This document shows positions 1-7,379 of a stretch of DNA of 16,828 bases, one piece after another (the first letter of the stretch is position 1; each line of letters begins with the position of its first letter). A program made the translations under genes and the position numbers. Under the pieces are notes generated by a model, which was given only the letters and a program-made list of their open reading frames with translations, was not told the DNA's origin and did not search any database. Origin of the DNA: Bacillota bacterium (GTDB taxonomy: Bacteria; Bacillota; Clostridia; Acetivibrionales; DSM-1351); NCBI GenBank assembly GCA_023441625.1, contig JAEZOA010000128.1:1-16828 (forward strand), read 5' to 3'.

Positions 1-2
1 TT

Positions 3-2240
3 CCCTTCTACCAGGCGTTATCGGCGCTAACCGGCGCGGGCAAGACGCCAATCCTCGCCGATGCCGTCGGGCAGATCCGGGCGATGATGCCCGTCCAGCC
101 CATCGTGCTGTGGATCTCCAAAGCCAAGGCCGTGGTCGACCAGACCTACGCGAACTTCGAGCCGGGTGGGAAGTACAACCACCTCATCGACCCGTTCAAT
201 GTTGGCTATCTCGGCGAGCTCACCCCTGAGGCCATCGCGGACGGCACCACAGCCTTCCTGGCTCTGGCAACCGTCGGAACGTTCAACCAGAAGGGCAAGA
301 GCGACGGCACCCTCAGTGTCCACCAGGTCAAGGAGGACGACGGCAACACCTCGCTCTGGACCGCGTTGACGGTACGCAAGACGACGTCTGGCGGTCCGAG
401 GCGGCCGCTCATCATCGTCTACGACGAGGGCCACAACCTCTCCGACCAGCAGACCGACCTGCTGCTCGAGCTGGAACCCGACGCCATCCTGGTCGCCAGT
501 GCCACGATGCGCACGCCGGGCAAGCTCGGCAAGATGATCGACCGCCTCAAGGACGACGGCTGGAGCGACATCGCCCAGGAAGACACCAAGGACCGGACGC
601 TGCGCTGCCTGGTCACCGCGGTCAGCAGCAAGGCCGTCGTCGAGGCGGGCTTGGTGAAGCGAGAAATCGTTTTGGGGGGCTACACGTCGATCATGGAGAC
701 CATGCTCGACGACATGATTCAGGCGATGGACGTCGCGACCCAGAAGGCGCGTGACCTTCAGGCCGGTTACGAGCCCAAGGCCATCTACGTCTCGCGGACG
801 AACATCAACCAGGAGGACGGCACCGCGGATCTCCCCTCCAAGCCCTTCAACGAGCGCAAGGCGCCGCCGATCCTGATTTGGCGCTATCTGGTCGAGCACA
901 AGAAGGTCGACCCCGCGATCATCGCCGTCTACTGCGACCTCAAGTTCGACCGGCAGGACCACCCGCCCCCGGGGGACTTCAAGCTCTTCTCTGGCGGTGA
1001 CCAGGACTTCGCTGCATTCTCGGCCGGGAACTACAAGCATATCATTTTCAACCAGTCCCTCCAGGAGGGCTGGGACGACCCCGCCTGCTGCTTCGCCTAC
1101 ATCGACAAGTCGATGGGCTCGGGCGTGCAGGTTGAGCAGGTCATCGGACGTGCGCTGCGGCAGCCCGGCGCCAAACACTACCCCGACCCGGATCTCAACA
1201 CGGCGACCTTCTTCATCCGCGTCGACAACAAGCAGGAGTTTCCCAAGATCCTGAAGATGGTTCAGGACAAGCTCGGCGCCGAGATGCCTGAGGTGAAGGT
1301 CGAGGGATACAGCGACGCGAAGGACCGGCAACGGGCCCATCAGACGCCCAAGAAGGTCCTGACCGTCCCTGAGATCCACCTCGATGTCGCCGAGGCTGAG
1401 GAGCCGTTGGACCAAGCCATTGCAGACCTCCACGATTACCGCGCCGACACGACCAACACGGTCGGCAAGGGCGAGGTGCAAAGGGCAGTGCAGGCCATCG
1501 GTGCCGGGTCCAAGGCCACGGTGCTGGTTCTCGACACACCACACTCCAACCGGGTGATGGCGCGCTGGATCATGCGCCGCGAGATCCTTGGGCTGTTCCC
1601 CCTGACGGCCGGGGCTATCAATTGGGCGGACCCGCGCTTCAATGCCCGCGTAGAGATCACCAGCAAGGCCGCGGCGACGCTGCGCGGTGACGCGGAGAAC
1701 CTGGTCGACATCTACCTCGCCAACAGCGGCCTCGTCTTCGAGGAGGAGAACCCGTACGCGGTTGGACCGGTGCTGGTGAACCCCGCTAAGGCGGCTCCCT
1801 TCAAGAACGCCCTGCACGCTTGCTACGACCTGAATGGTCTGGAACTCGCCGTCGCTGAGGCCATCGACGACACCGGTCTGGATTGGGCAAGAAACCCAGT
1901 GAACGGCGGCTACTCGATCCCGTTGTTGGACAAGGGGGACACTAGGCGGTTCTTCCCTGACTTCCTGGTCTGGAAGGATGGGTTGGTGTTCGCGATCGAC
2001 CCGAAAGGCGGCCACCTCCTTCAGAAGGACGCGGGGAAGAAGCTGCTGAGCATTCAGGACGAGAAGGGACAGCGAAAGGTCCTGGTCCGCTTCATCTCCA
2101 CCGGGCGCTGGAACGACCAGATGCAGCAGCTGAGCCCCTCTGGTTTCACCGTGTGGTCAATGACCAAGACGACCGGGAAAATCAAAGCAAAGCCGGTCGC
2201 GACCGTTGAGGATGCGGTTGAGGCTGCTCTAAAGCTCTAA
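3..2240 (+). CDS. Type III restriction Res-like helicase-nuclease (5' partial)
   Basis: The frame is open from base 3 and gives 745 visible residues; the N-terminus lies left of the window. A Walker A motif, TGAGKT, is at visible residues 10-15 (bases 30-47). The DEAD-box-type motif DEGH is at 423-434 and is preceded by a hydrophobic strand. A motif-VI-like QVIGRALRQ is at 1137-1163. Near the C-terminus, PD (1956-1961) followed by DPK (1998-2006) fits a PD-(D/E)xK nuclease. Superfamily 2 helicase followed by this nuclease is the layout of the restriction subunit (Res) of type III systems, which translocates on DNA and cuts it with a methyltransferase partner. No methyltransferase is visible; it could lie to the left or be absent. 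Role as an anti-phage cargo gene of the island is an inference. An ATG at 84 falls after Walker A, so it cannot be the true start. A stand-alone defence helicase-nuclease is the alternative. Confidence 0.8.
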   Translation, partial: PFYQALSALTGAGKTPILADAVGQIRAMMPVQPIVLWISKAKAVVDQTYANFEPGGKYNHLIDPFNVGYLGELTPEAIADGTTAFLALATVGTFNQKGKSDGTLSVHQVKEDDGNTSLWTALTVRKTTSGGPRRPLIIVYDEGHNLSDQQTDLLLELEPDAILVASATMRTPGKLGKMIDRLKDDGWSDIAQEDTKDRTLRCLVTAVSSKAVVEAGLVKREIVLGGYTSIMETMLDDMIQAMDVATQKARDLQAGYEPKAIYVSRTNINQEDGTADLPSKPFNERKAPPILIWRYLVEHKKVDPAIIAVYCDLKFDRQDHPPPGDFKLFSGGDQDFAAFSAGNYKHIIFNQSLQEGWDDPACCFAYIDKSMGSGVQVEQVIGRALRQPGAKHYPDPDLNTATFFIRVDNKQEFPKILKMVQDKLGAEMPEVKVEGYSDAKDRQRAHQTPKKVLTVPEIHLDVAEAEEPLDQAIADLHDYRADTTNTVGKGEVQRAVQAIGAGSKATVLVLDTPHSNRVMARWIMRREILGLFPLTAGAINWADPRFNARVEITSKAAATLRGDAENLVDIYLANSGLVFEEENPYAVGPVLVNPAKAAPFKNALHACYDLNGLELAVAEAIDDTGLDWARNPVNGGYSIPLLDKGDTRRFFPDFLVWKDGLVFAIDPKGGHLLQKDAGKKLLSIQDEKGQRKVLVRFISTGRWNDQMQQLSPSGFTVWSMTKTTGKIKAKPVATVEDAVEAALKL

Positions 2241-2416
2241 CCAACGTCTTCAATTCGACTTCGTCGGGCACCCAAGGCTGTGATGGCGTTTACAAAGATT
2301 ACCTCTACTCAGATGCATCACGTGAAACAAACCGAATCGGCTTCAACGTCGCAGCAGATGTTTGGGAAAACCAAATCCTGTTAGGACAGAAGCCCCAACA
2401 CGATTGAGGTTTAACT

Positions 2417-2977
2417 ATGGCGCGGGACACATTATACAAGCAAGAAATTGCTCAGCAGTTACAAAGCTTCCATCCGGAAGATCCGCACCTTTGGTTCGAC
2501 GAATACATGAAAGCGTACCGGCGCCACGAGAACAGTGCACCAAGGAGGCGAATACAGTGGAGCCTTAGCTTAGATGATTTCTGGCGAATAGTTTTTCGCG
2601 CACAAGGAAAATGCGAACTAACCTCTACTCCATTCAATTTTTATCACAGAGCCCCAACAACCAATAGAAGACCGTTCATACCGTCGCTCGACCGAATAAA
2701 CTCGACCATGAGCTATAATGCATTCAATGTTAGACTTGTAGTATCATCTTGCAACCAAGCTATGAGCGACTACGGTGAAGAACCATTCTTTGAAATGGTA
2801 AAGCACACGATGACAAGCCCAGCGTTTAACGAATACATAAGAAGATCAGAAGGATATACCGACAGCAACAATATGGGCCACAATCAATGGCCACAGTTAA
2901 TTACGCCTGCGGCTCGTTATCTGATTGAACACAATAAGCCAAAAGACGACGATGACGATACAACTGAGATTTACTAA
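2417..2977 (+). CDS. HNH-like nuclease, AT-rich cargo gene
   Basis: This gene encodes 186 residues starting at ATG 2417, with GAGG seven bases upstream. The central part resembles a divergent HNH (beta-beta-alpha metal) domain. It has GKCELT with Cys66, then PSLDRIN at 89-95, then FNVRLV with Asn104 and a helix with Asn113. The pattern of SLDRI, about ten residues, then NVRLV is shared by several HNH-like families. The histidine expected before the second strand is not obvious, so catalysis is uncertain. The tail is very acidic (five consecutive Asp near residue 180). Codon use and base composition are strikingly AT-rich compared with every neighbour, which points to recent acquisition from another source. 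It lies 176 bp after the Res-like gene on the same strand. The gap between them shows no gene, promoter or terminator that I can support. A defence or homing nuclease role is inferred. Confidence 0.6.
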   Translation: MARDTLYKQEIAQQLQSFHPEDPHLWFDEYMKAYRRHENSAPRRRIQWSLSLDDFWRIVFRAQGKCELTSTPFNFYHRAPTTNRRPFIPSLDRINSTMSYNAFNVRLVVSSCNQAMSDYGEEPFFEMVKHTMTSPAFNEYIRRSEGYTDSNNMGHNQWPQLITPAARYLIEHNKPKDDDDDTTEIY

Positions 2978-3086
2978 CAACGCCCCCCTTAATGGACCTA
3001 GCAAGATAGGCCTTGCTGCTGTTCGGCTAGGGTTGCATCAGCAGCTCGGCAAACCAGTTTACGGCACGTCTACGCCGTCCAGCGCC

Positions 3087-3254
3087 CTGACCGTCGGAGC
3101 CTGCCCCCTCGCGGCCCGTTCTCGCACGAGGACGATGGCCCATCAAGGCCGGGCCTGAAGGCCCGCCGCGCAAGCGCGGTGCTGCGCAGCCTTGACGTGC
3201 CCCCGTCCTCGTGCAGCCCGGTCCTCTCGCGAGGGGGCAGGCTCCGACAGTCAG
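3087..3254. repeat. 168-bp imperfect palindrome with branched tip
   Basis: The outer arms, 3087-3113 and 3228-3254, are inverted repeats of each other at 26 of 27 positions. After an internal loop, a second perfect stem pairs 3124-3133 with 3205-3214 (GCACGAGGAC with GTCCTCGTGC). A third pairs 3143-3148 with 3190-3195. The tip carries two small perfect hairpins side by side: CGGGCC-TGAA-GGCCCG at 3150-3165 and CCGCG-CAAG-CGCGG at 3166-3179. The whole therefore folds as one long arm ending in a multi-branch junction. Short translated pieces on both strands share the word TVGACPLA only because they read the two arms. This is too long and branched for a simple rho-independent terminator, and no T-tract follows it. 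Confidence 0.85.
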
Positions 3255-3276
3255 GACGGGCACTGGAGCCGCATCA

Positions 3277-3293
3277 CTCGGTCTTCGACCGAG
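3277..3293. repeat. Short perfect hairpin
   Basis: Perfect 7-bp arms, CTCGGTC and GACCGAG, flank a TTC loop. It lies between the large palindrome and the 3404-3438 hairpin pair and is part of the same structured region. No T-tract follows it, so it is not called a terminator. Confidence 0.6.
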
Positions 3294-3403
3294 AGACCAT
3301 CAGGTGCTCGGGGGACCCTCCAACGGTCAGGGGCAACGCGCGCTGCACGAGCCCCCGATCGCACGGCGCTGAAGGTCCTCATGTCCCTCGAGCAACGCAT
3401 CGC

Positions 3404-3438
3404 GGAAGGATCCCGTGGTCCTTCCCCAGACATCTGGG
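3404..3438. repeat. Tandem hairpin pair
   Basis: Two adjacent perfect inverted repeats share one base. GGAAGGA/TCCTTCC has an 8-base loop (3404-3425), and CCCAGA/TCTGGG has a 2-base loop (3425-3438). They close the right side of the hairpin-rich region. Neither is followed by a T-run on the plus strand. Confidence 0.6.
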
Positions 3439-3627
3439 TACACCAAGCTCACCTCATTCAACATGCATTCTGAATCCCGGTTACCAGCACGCAAAGCATC
3501 AGCAAGGAATGCCAAGCATCATTCTCGCTCATACAGCCCATCGGCCACTTTATCTATAGAGCACCCTGAACACTCAAAATTTGAATCGTCGAACATTACA
3601 CGGATGCTCCCGGTTGGGCCTCGACTT

Positions 3628-3645
3628 CGCTTAGCTGGCTAAGCG
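3628..3645. repeat. Inverted repeat over the stop codon of the 78-residue gene
   Basis: Perfect 8-bp arms, CGCTTAGC and GCTAAGCG, are separated by TG. The repeat contains the TAG stop of the leftward 78-residue gene (3639-3641). It sits at the end of the six-gene operon, so it may act in 3'-end formation or protection of the transcript. It lacks a T-tract on the minus strand, so intrinsic termination is unproven. Confidence 0.5.
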
Positions 3646-3875
3646 CCGATGCGGGGCAAACCAAGCTCCTTCGCCTCGTCACGCTCTTTGTCCTGAACCG
3701 CATTCCAAGCATCGTAGAGCGCCGCTCGGACGACTTCCATCTTCTGAGCGAGATCAGCGTGGCCATATGTGAAAAAGCCCTTGGCCGCACCGTCAATAGA
3801 GTCATAGAGAGCGCTGTATCTTTCCCAGCTCAGCGGGAATTCTTCGGTCGGAATGTCGTGTAGACGCTTGGTCAT
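3639..3875 (-). CDS. Hypothetical 78-residue protein, last gene of the recombinase operon
   Basis: I do not recognise this protein. It starts at ATG 3875, five bases after GAGGAAGCG on the minus strand, which contains a strong ribosome binding site. Its first 74 bases overlap the end of the upstream RecD2-like gene in another frame, as expected for translational coupling. The product is small, charged and probably helical, with no signal peptide or membrane segment. It has aromatic residues near the middle (FFTYGH) and a Lys/Glu-rich end. Its position suggests a helper of the helicase or of the mobile module, but no function can be read from the sequence. A perfect inverted repeat covers its stop codon. 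Confidence 0.6.
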   Translation of the reverse strand: MTKRLHDIPTEEFPLSWERYSALYDSIDGAAKGFFTYGHADLAQKMEVVRAALYDAWNAVQDKERDEAKELGLPRIGA

Positions 3876-6150
3876 GTCGCTTCCTCAGTGGATCTTGGAA
3901 AGTCGGCGGTTCATAGGACAGCAGCCGGAAGTCGGTGACCCGGCGGTCAGAGGCTGAAGGACGGGTCAGCGCCGCCTCGATCAAGTCGCGGCGCCCGACC
4001 AGAACCGCTCGACGTTCGGCCCTGGTCACCGCGGTGTAGAGCCAAGTCCGGTCCAAGACGCGGGAGTCGTACACGGGGATCACGACCGTTTCTGCCGAAC
4101 TGCCCTGTGCCTTGTGGGCCGTCACCGCATAGGCCAACGCCACGTCGACCGTGTCGTCCTCGGTCAGAAGGTGCTCTTCGCCGAAGAAGTCGATGAGCAG
4201 CGCGCCAGCATCCTCCCTGACCTCCCGGACGCGGCCGAGCGTGCCGTTACAGAGCCCGCGGGCATAGTCGTTCCGGAGATGGATGACGGGATCGCCGACG
4301 ACGAAGGAGCGGCCGAAGGCGGCGCGCAGGACTCCCGGATTGCGGCCCGCCCGCACCAGCGTGTCCACCCGCCGCCGGTGAAAGAGGTCGTTCAGTTCCT
4401 CGACGCTGGCCGGGTGTCCGCCGTTGGTCGGCACGATGATCTGTAGATGGCTGCCGCTGAGAGGGAAGCCGCCAAGCTGCTCGACAACGTCGGCCACGGC
4501 CGCTTGGAGCCCCTCGTCCTCGGCCTCCACAAGGAAGACACCGTCACGCTTTGGCAGGAGCGTGGGTAGGTCGGGAAGAACGCGCTCGCGGATGCTCCGC
4601 GCCACGGCAGGAATACCGGATGCTTCATTCTGACGGTGCACTGCTTCGAGTCGGGTGGTCAGGGTGTCGACGCTGACCAGCCGTTCGAACACGAGGCCGG
4701 GGCCGATCGGCGGTAGCTGGTTCGGGTCGCCGACCGCGAGCAGGTGAGCGCCTTCGGGCAGCACCTCGAGCAGCGCATGCCACTGACCGACATCGACCAT
4801 GCTGGCTTCGTCGACCACGAGAAGCGTGCGGTTGTCCAGGTCGACGCCCTTGATCTGCTGGGAGAAAGGATGCCGGATTTCCTTCAGGAGACGCACGATG
4901 GTGCGAGCCGGGTATCGTCCATCGGTCTTGCTGCCGAGGTTGAGCACGGCCTTCCCGGCAAGCGCGGTCAGCACCACGCTGCCGCCCAGCGCGGTCCAGA
5001 CATGGCAGATCGCCCCGACGGTGCTCGTCTTCCCCGTTCCCGCACCGCCGGTGAGCACCGAGAGCTGGTGGGTGGTTGCGTGGAGAACGGCCCCCCTTTG
5101 CTCGGGGGTAAGGGAGATCCCCATGGCCACTTCGCCTGCGGCCTGTTCGTAGGCGGCAATCTCCTGGACGACGCGCGCGACGGTCGGCTTTGGAACCGTG
5201 CTACGCCAGCCCTCAGCCATCATCGCCCCGAAGCGCGCGGCGATGCCATCCTCAAGGAAGGCGCAGCCTGGAGCCCTCCACTTCTCCCCGCTGCCGCGCA
5301 CAATGGCGTGGTTGACCTTGCCGATCGCCAATGCCCGTTTGACCAGCGGGCCTCGAGCGCCAAGCCGGGCAGCGACCTCCCGACGCAGGGTGTCATCTTC
5401 GAGTGCGGTGTGCCCGCGGCGGACCGCATCCTTGACGGCGCTGTCGACGGCCCCGAGCAACCTTCTGCGGTCGTGCTCGGGTCGCGCAGCCCCAGGTTCT
5501 ACGGCGAGCACCCGCAGCCCTATCAAGTCGACGGCCGCCCACCGCTCGAACAAGGAGACCAGCAGGTAGGGGTTCTCCTCCAGGGTTGGGCGGAGGCGGT
5601 CTTTGAAGAGCGCGAACAGCCGGTTGCAGATCCTACGGTTGGTGATGCCGAGACCGTCAAGCCAAGCCAGCGTGCGCGCTTCTTCGCAGACCTCCCGCCA
5701 TGCATCGAGCATGGCCTTCGCCAAGCACGTCCCGAGTCGGGGATGCCGCGGCGCCAACATCGGTGCAAGCAGTCCGACCGCATCGGCGTCCGGCAGGTCG
5801 AGCACATCGATCAGACCATCGCCGAAATGTTCGCGCAGACGCCTCGCTCGTTCCGGTCCAATGCCGTCGATGCGGGCCTGGAAGAAGGGAACGACCCACC
5901 TGCCGGAGGGTTGAACCCGGACGGCCGTTTCAGCCACCAGCTGGACACCGTACTGGGTCCGCTTCCACACCCCTTCGGCCGACCACACCTCCCCCACCAC
6001 CGGCGGCGCGCGATAGGACCGGCGCGTCATCCGAATCGTCACAGGATGCTCTTCAGGCTCGGAACCGATGCCAACGTCCGGGCCACGGACGATGACCCCC
6101 CAGGCCTCCTGGTGGACAACCCGCTCGACCGCGAAGGTGACCGCGTCCAT
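3802..6150 (-). CDS. RecD2-type SF1B DNA helicase
   Basis: This encodes 782 residues. An N-terminal region with a helix-hairpin-helix-like GIGPERARRLREHF (about 96-109) precedes the helicase core. Walker A is GGAGTGKT at 368-375, Walker B is VVDEAS at 445-450, and motif III is GDPNQLPPIG at about 474-483. The C-terminal UvrD-like part carries AYAVTAHKAQGSS (about 673-685) and WLYTAVTRAERR (about 703-714). This matches RecD2 5'-3' DNA helicases, which act outside RecBCD. The start ATG (6150) overlaps the TAA of the preceding gene as TAATG, with GAGGAG just upstream, so translation is coupled. Sitting in the same operon as two tyrosine recombinases, it may process or unwind the excised element, or it may be a defence effector. 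Both roles are inference. A chromosomal RecD2 repair function is less likely given the context. Confidence 0.88.
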   Translation of the reverse strand: MDAVTFAVERVVHQEAWGVIVRGPDVGIGSEPEEHPVTIRMTRRSYRAPPVVGEVWSAEGVWKRTQYGVQLVAETAVRVQPSGRWVVPFFQARIDGIGPERARRLREHFGDGLIDVLDLPDADAVGLLAPMLAPRHPRLGTCLAKAMLDAWREVCEEARTLAWLDGLGITNRRICNRLFALFKDRLRPTLEENPYLLVSLFERWAAVDLIGLRVLAVEPGAARPEHDRRRLLGAVDSAVKDAVRRGHTALEDDTLRREVAARLGARGPLVKRALAIGKVNHAIVRGSGEKWRAPGCAFLEDGIAARFGAMMAEGWRSTVPKPTVARVVQEIAAYEQAAGEVAMGISLTPEQRGAVLHATTHQLSVLTGGAGTGKTSTVGAICHVWTALGGSVVLTALAGKAVLNLGSKTDGRYPARTIVRLLKEIRHPFSQQIKGVDLDNRTLLVVDEASMVDVGQWHALLEVLPEGAHLLAVGDPNQLPPIGPGLVFERLVSVDTLTTRLEAVHRQNEASGIPAVARSIRERVLPDLPTLLPKRDGVFLVEAEDEGLQAAVADVVEQLGGFPLSGSHLQIIVPTNGGHPASVEELNDLFHRRRVDTLVRAGRNPGVLRAAFGRSFVVGDPVIHLRNDYARGLCNGTLGRVREVREDAGALLIDFFGEEHLLTEDDTVDVALAYAVTAHKAQGSSAETVVIPVYDSRVLDRTWLYTAVTRAERRAVLVGRRDLIEAALTRPSASDRRVTDFRLLSYEPPTFQDPLRKRHDQASTRHSDRRIPAELGKIQRSL

Positions 6151-6617
6151 TAAGGCTCCTCGACCTTGGAGTTCAGCCGCTGGAGCACTCCTGTCTGCTG
6201 GACCTCCCGGAAGCGCGCCTCCCAGTATGCTGCGCGTTCTTCGGCCGCCTTGGCGCGGGCGAGCGCCTCCAAGAGGGAGTCGTCACGTTCCTTGAGCCGA
6301 CCGCCGAGTTCCTTCACCCGTCGCTTCGAGGCAATCTCCTCGTCAACAGCTTCGGCGCCGTCGCCAGCAGCTCCCATGGGGGGAAGATCTAGTGAGCGGG
6401 CCACCGCGTCGATCTGCGGCACAAGGAACGGGGCGTTTGGGTTCCCAGGCGCGAGATACTGCCGGTCGTGTTTTAGGCAGCCGATCGCCAGCATCAGCTT
6501 GGACTTGCTGATGGTGCCGTTGTCCTCCAGCGGGAACTCTGCCTCTCCCCGCTTCACACGCTCGAGGAAGGCGTCGATGAGAGGAGCGAGCGTCTCATGC
6601 TTTGGGGACTTGGCCAT
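6150..6617 (-). CDS. 155-residue coiled-coil protein of the recombinase operon
   Basis: I do not recognise a named family with certainty. Residues 1-75 look globular, with a possible DNA-binding helix pair around ISKSKLMLAIGCLKHDRQYL (36-55). Residues about 92-145 are a charged helix with coiled-coil character (RRVKELGGRLKERDD, then Ala/Glu/Arg-rich). The gene starts at ATG 6617, overlapping the end of the GmtX-like gene by 23 bases, with GAGG upstream, and ends in a TAATG overlap with the helicase gene. Small proteins with an N-terminal DNA-binding part and a coiled coil accompany paired tyrosine recombinases in Tn554-like elements (TnpC), so an accessory recombination role is plausible. That comparison is by layout, not by a sequence match I could run. 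Confidence 0.55.
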   Translation of the reverse strand: MAKSPKHETLAPLIDAFLERVKRGEAEFPLEDNGTISKSKLMLAIGCLKHDRQYLAPGNPNAPFLVPQIDAVARSLDLPPMGAAGDGAEAVDEEIASKRRVKELGGRLKERDDSLLEALARAKAAEERAAYWEARFREVQQTGVLQRLNSKVEEP

Positions 6618-7368
6618 CCGTGTCCTCGTCCTTAGGGTCCGGTTCGCCGACGAGCGCCCGGTGCAGGGAGAGCAGGCCGTCCACCACGCCGGGCCTGACC
6701 AGAATGTCGCCAGTCCCCTTGCGCACCACCTTCGACCCGTCGAACACGAGCAAGCAGCGGTCGAGGCCCTTGGTGTCAGTGAGCGACCTGATCGTCGCCT
6801 CGAGGGCCTTGATCTGCTCCGGCCGGACCGCCGTACCCGGCGCCGGGATCGACATCGGCTTGCCCCCCTTCCAGCGGTCCAGAACCTCGTCGATGTCGGC
6901 GCCCGGCTTCAGGATCCGAAAGAGCTCCTTGGCACGCTCGTGCTTCTTGCGCAGCACGATGAGCTCGTTGAGCATGCCCCGCATCCGGTTCCGCTGGTCC
7001 GGATCGTCAATGCCCTCGACCAGATCAAAGGTGGACCGCTTCGACTGCCGCGGCTCGAGGTCACGCTTCCTGGCGTCGATGTAGTGCCAATAGCTGAGAC
7101 CGTCCTCGTACTTCGAGTTGGTGATGTGGTTGGCCTTGGGGTGCGCCTTCGGGCCGCGGTGCGCCTTCACCCACCGTTCGATGGCGGCGAAGGTCAGGTC
7201 CGCGGCCTTGCCCCGCACACCGGCGAGCGCGTCGCAGGCGTCCATGACGTTCTGGAGTGTCGCAAGACGCTGCCCGTCGCCCTGCCATCGCTCGCGCAGA
7301 AAGTCCGCGATCTCCGGCGCCGAACTCTCGGCTGTGACCACACCGACGGCCGACGGCAATCCTTCCAT
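6595..7368 (-). CDS. gmtX: GmtX-like protein of a Gamma-Mobile-Trio-type module
   Basis: This encodes 257 residues, with ATG at 7368 preceded by GGGAGGGG and 11 bases after the stop of the large recombinase gene. Residues about 34-100 show the pattern I recall for GmtX: an Arg/Thr-containing helix (RLATLQNVMDACDAL), then a phrase like DLTFAAIERW, then a Gly-Pro segment (RGPKAHPKA), then an Ile-x-Asn phrase (HITNSKYEDG) and a closing Tyr-x-x-Ile helix (YWHYIDARKRDL). In GMT islands this protein is needed with GmtY and GmtZ, but its molecular role is unknown. The middle carries charged helices (about 130-160). The match is from memory and by pattern; a profile search would settle it. Third position after two recombinases supports the call. 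Confidence 0.55.
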   Translation of the reverse strand: MEGLPSAVGVVTAESSAPEIADFLRERWQGDGQRLATLQNVMDACDALAGVRGKAADLTFAAIERWVKAHRGPKAHPKANHITNSKYEDGLSYWHYIDARKRDLEPRQSKRSTFDLVEGIDDPDQRNRMRGMLNELIVLRKKHERAKELFRILKPGADIDEVLDRWKGGKPMSIPAPGTAVRPEQIKALEATIRSLTDTKGLDRCLLVFDGSKVVRKGTGDILVRPGVVDGLLSLHRALVGEPDPKDEDTDGQVPKA

Positions 7369-7379
7369 GGTGCCCCTCC

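Larger units (their letters stand above)
3000..3438. other. Hairpin-rich non-coding region (candidate structured RNA or DNA element)
   Basis: No convincing gene lies between 2978 and 3638. Within it, 3000-3438 is GC-rich and full of inverted repeats, seen by eye. They include AGCAAG/CTTGCT (3000-3017), GCTGCTG/CAGCAGC (3015-3021 with 3039-3045), the large palindrome at 3087-3254, CTCGGTC/GACCGAG (3277-3293), GGAAGGA/TCCTTCC (3404-3425) and CCCAGA/TCTGGG (3425-3438). The first two overlap and may be alternative folds. The stretch is flanked by AT-richer DNA, and I see no T-run terminator at either end, so the strand is unknown. From 3439 to 3638 I see only AT-richer non-coding sequence and the end of the next inverted repeat. 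It could be a structured RNA, a recombination or transposon-end element, or a decayed mobile element. Confidence 0.5.

Noticed and set aside
27..2015. 662-residue open frame on the minus strand
   Set aside because: It is antisense to the Res-like gene, which carries helicase and nuclease motifs. High GC keeps this frame open by chance.
3027..3263. Short open frames on both strands sharing TVGACPLA
   Set aside because: The shared word comes from the two arms of the palindrome being read on opposite strands. There is no start signal or known domain.
3000..3438. CRISPR array or rho-independent terminator
   Set aside because: There are no direct repeats with regular spacers, and no T-run follows the stems.
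2973..3619. Possible integron attC site (TAACAACG after the HNH stop, GTTGGGC at 3613)
   Set aside because: The left end does not fit the RYYYAAC core, the spacing is far longer than any attC, and no integron integrase is seen.
4744..6153. 469-residue open frame on the plus strand
   Set aside because: It is antisense to the RecD2-like gene, whose motifs I to VI define the coding strand.
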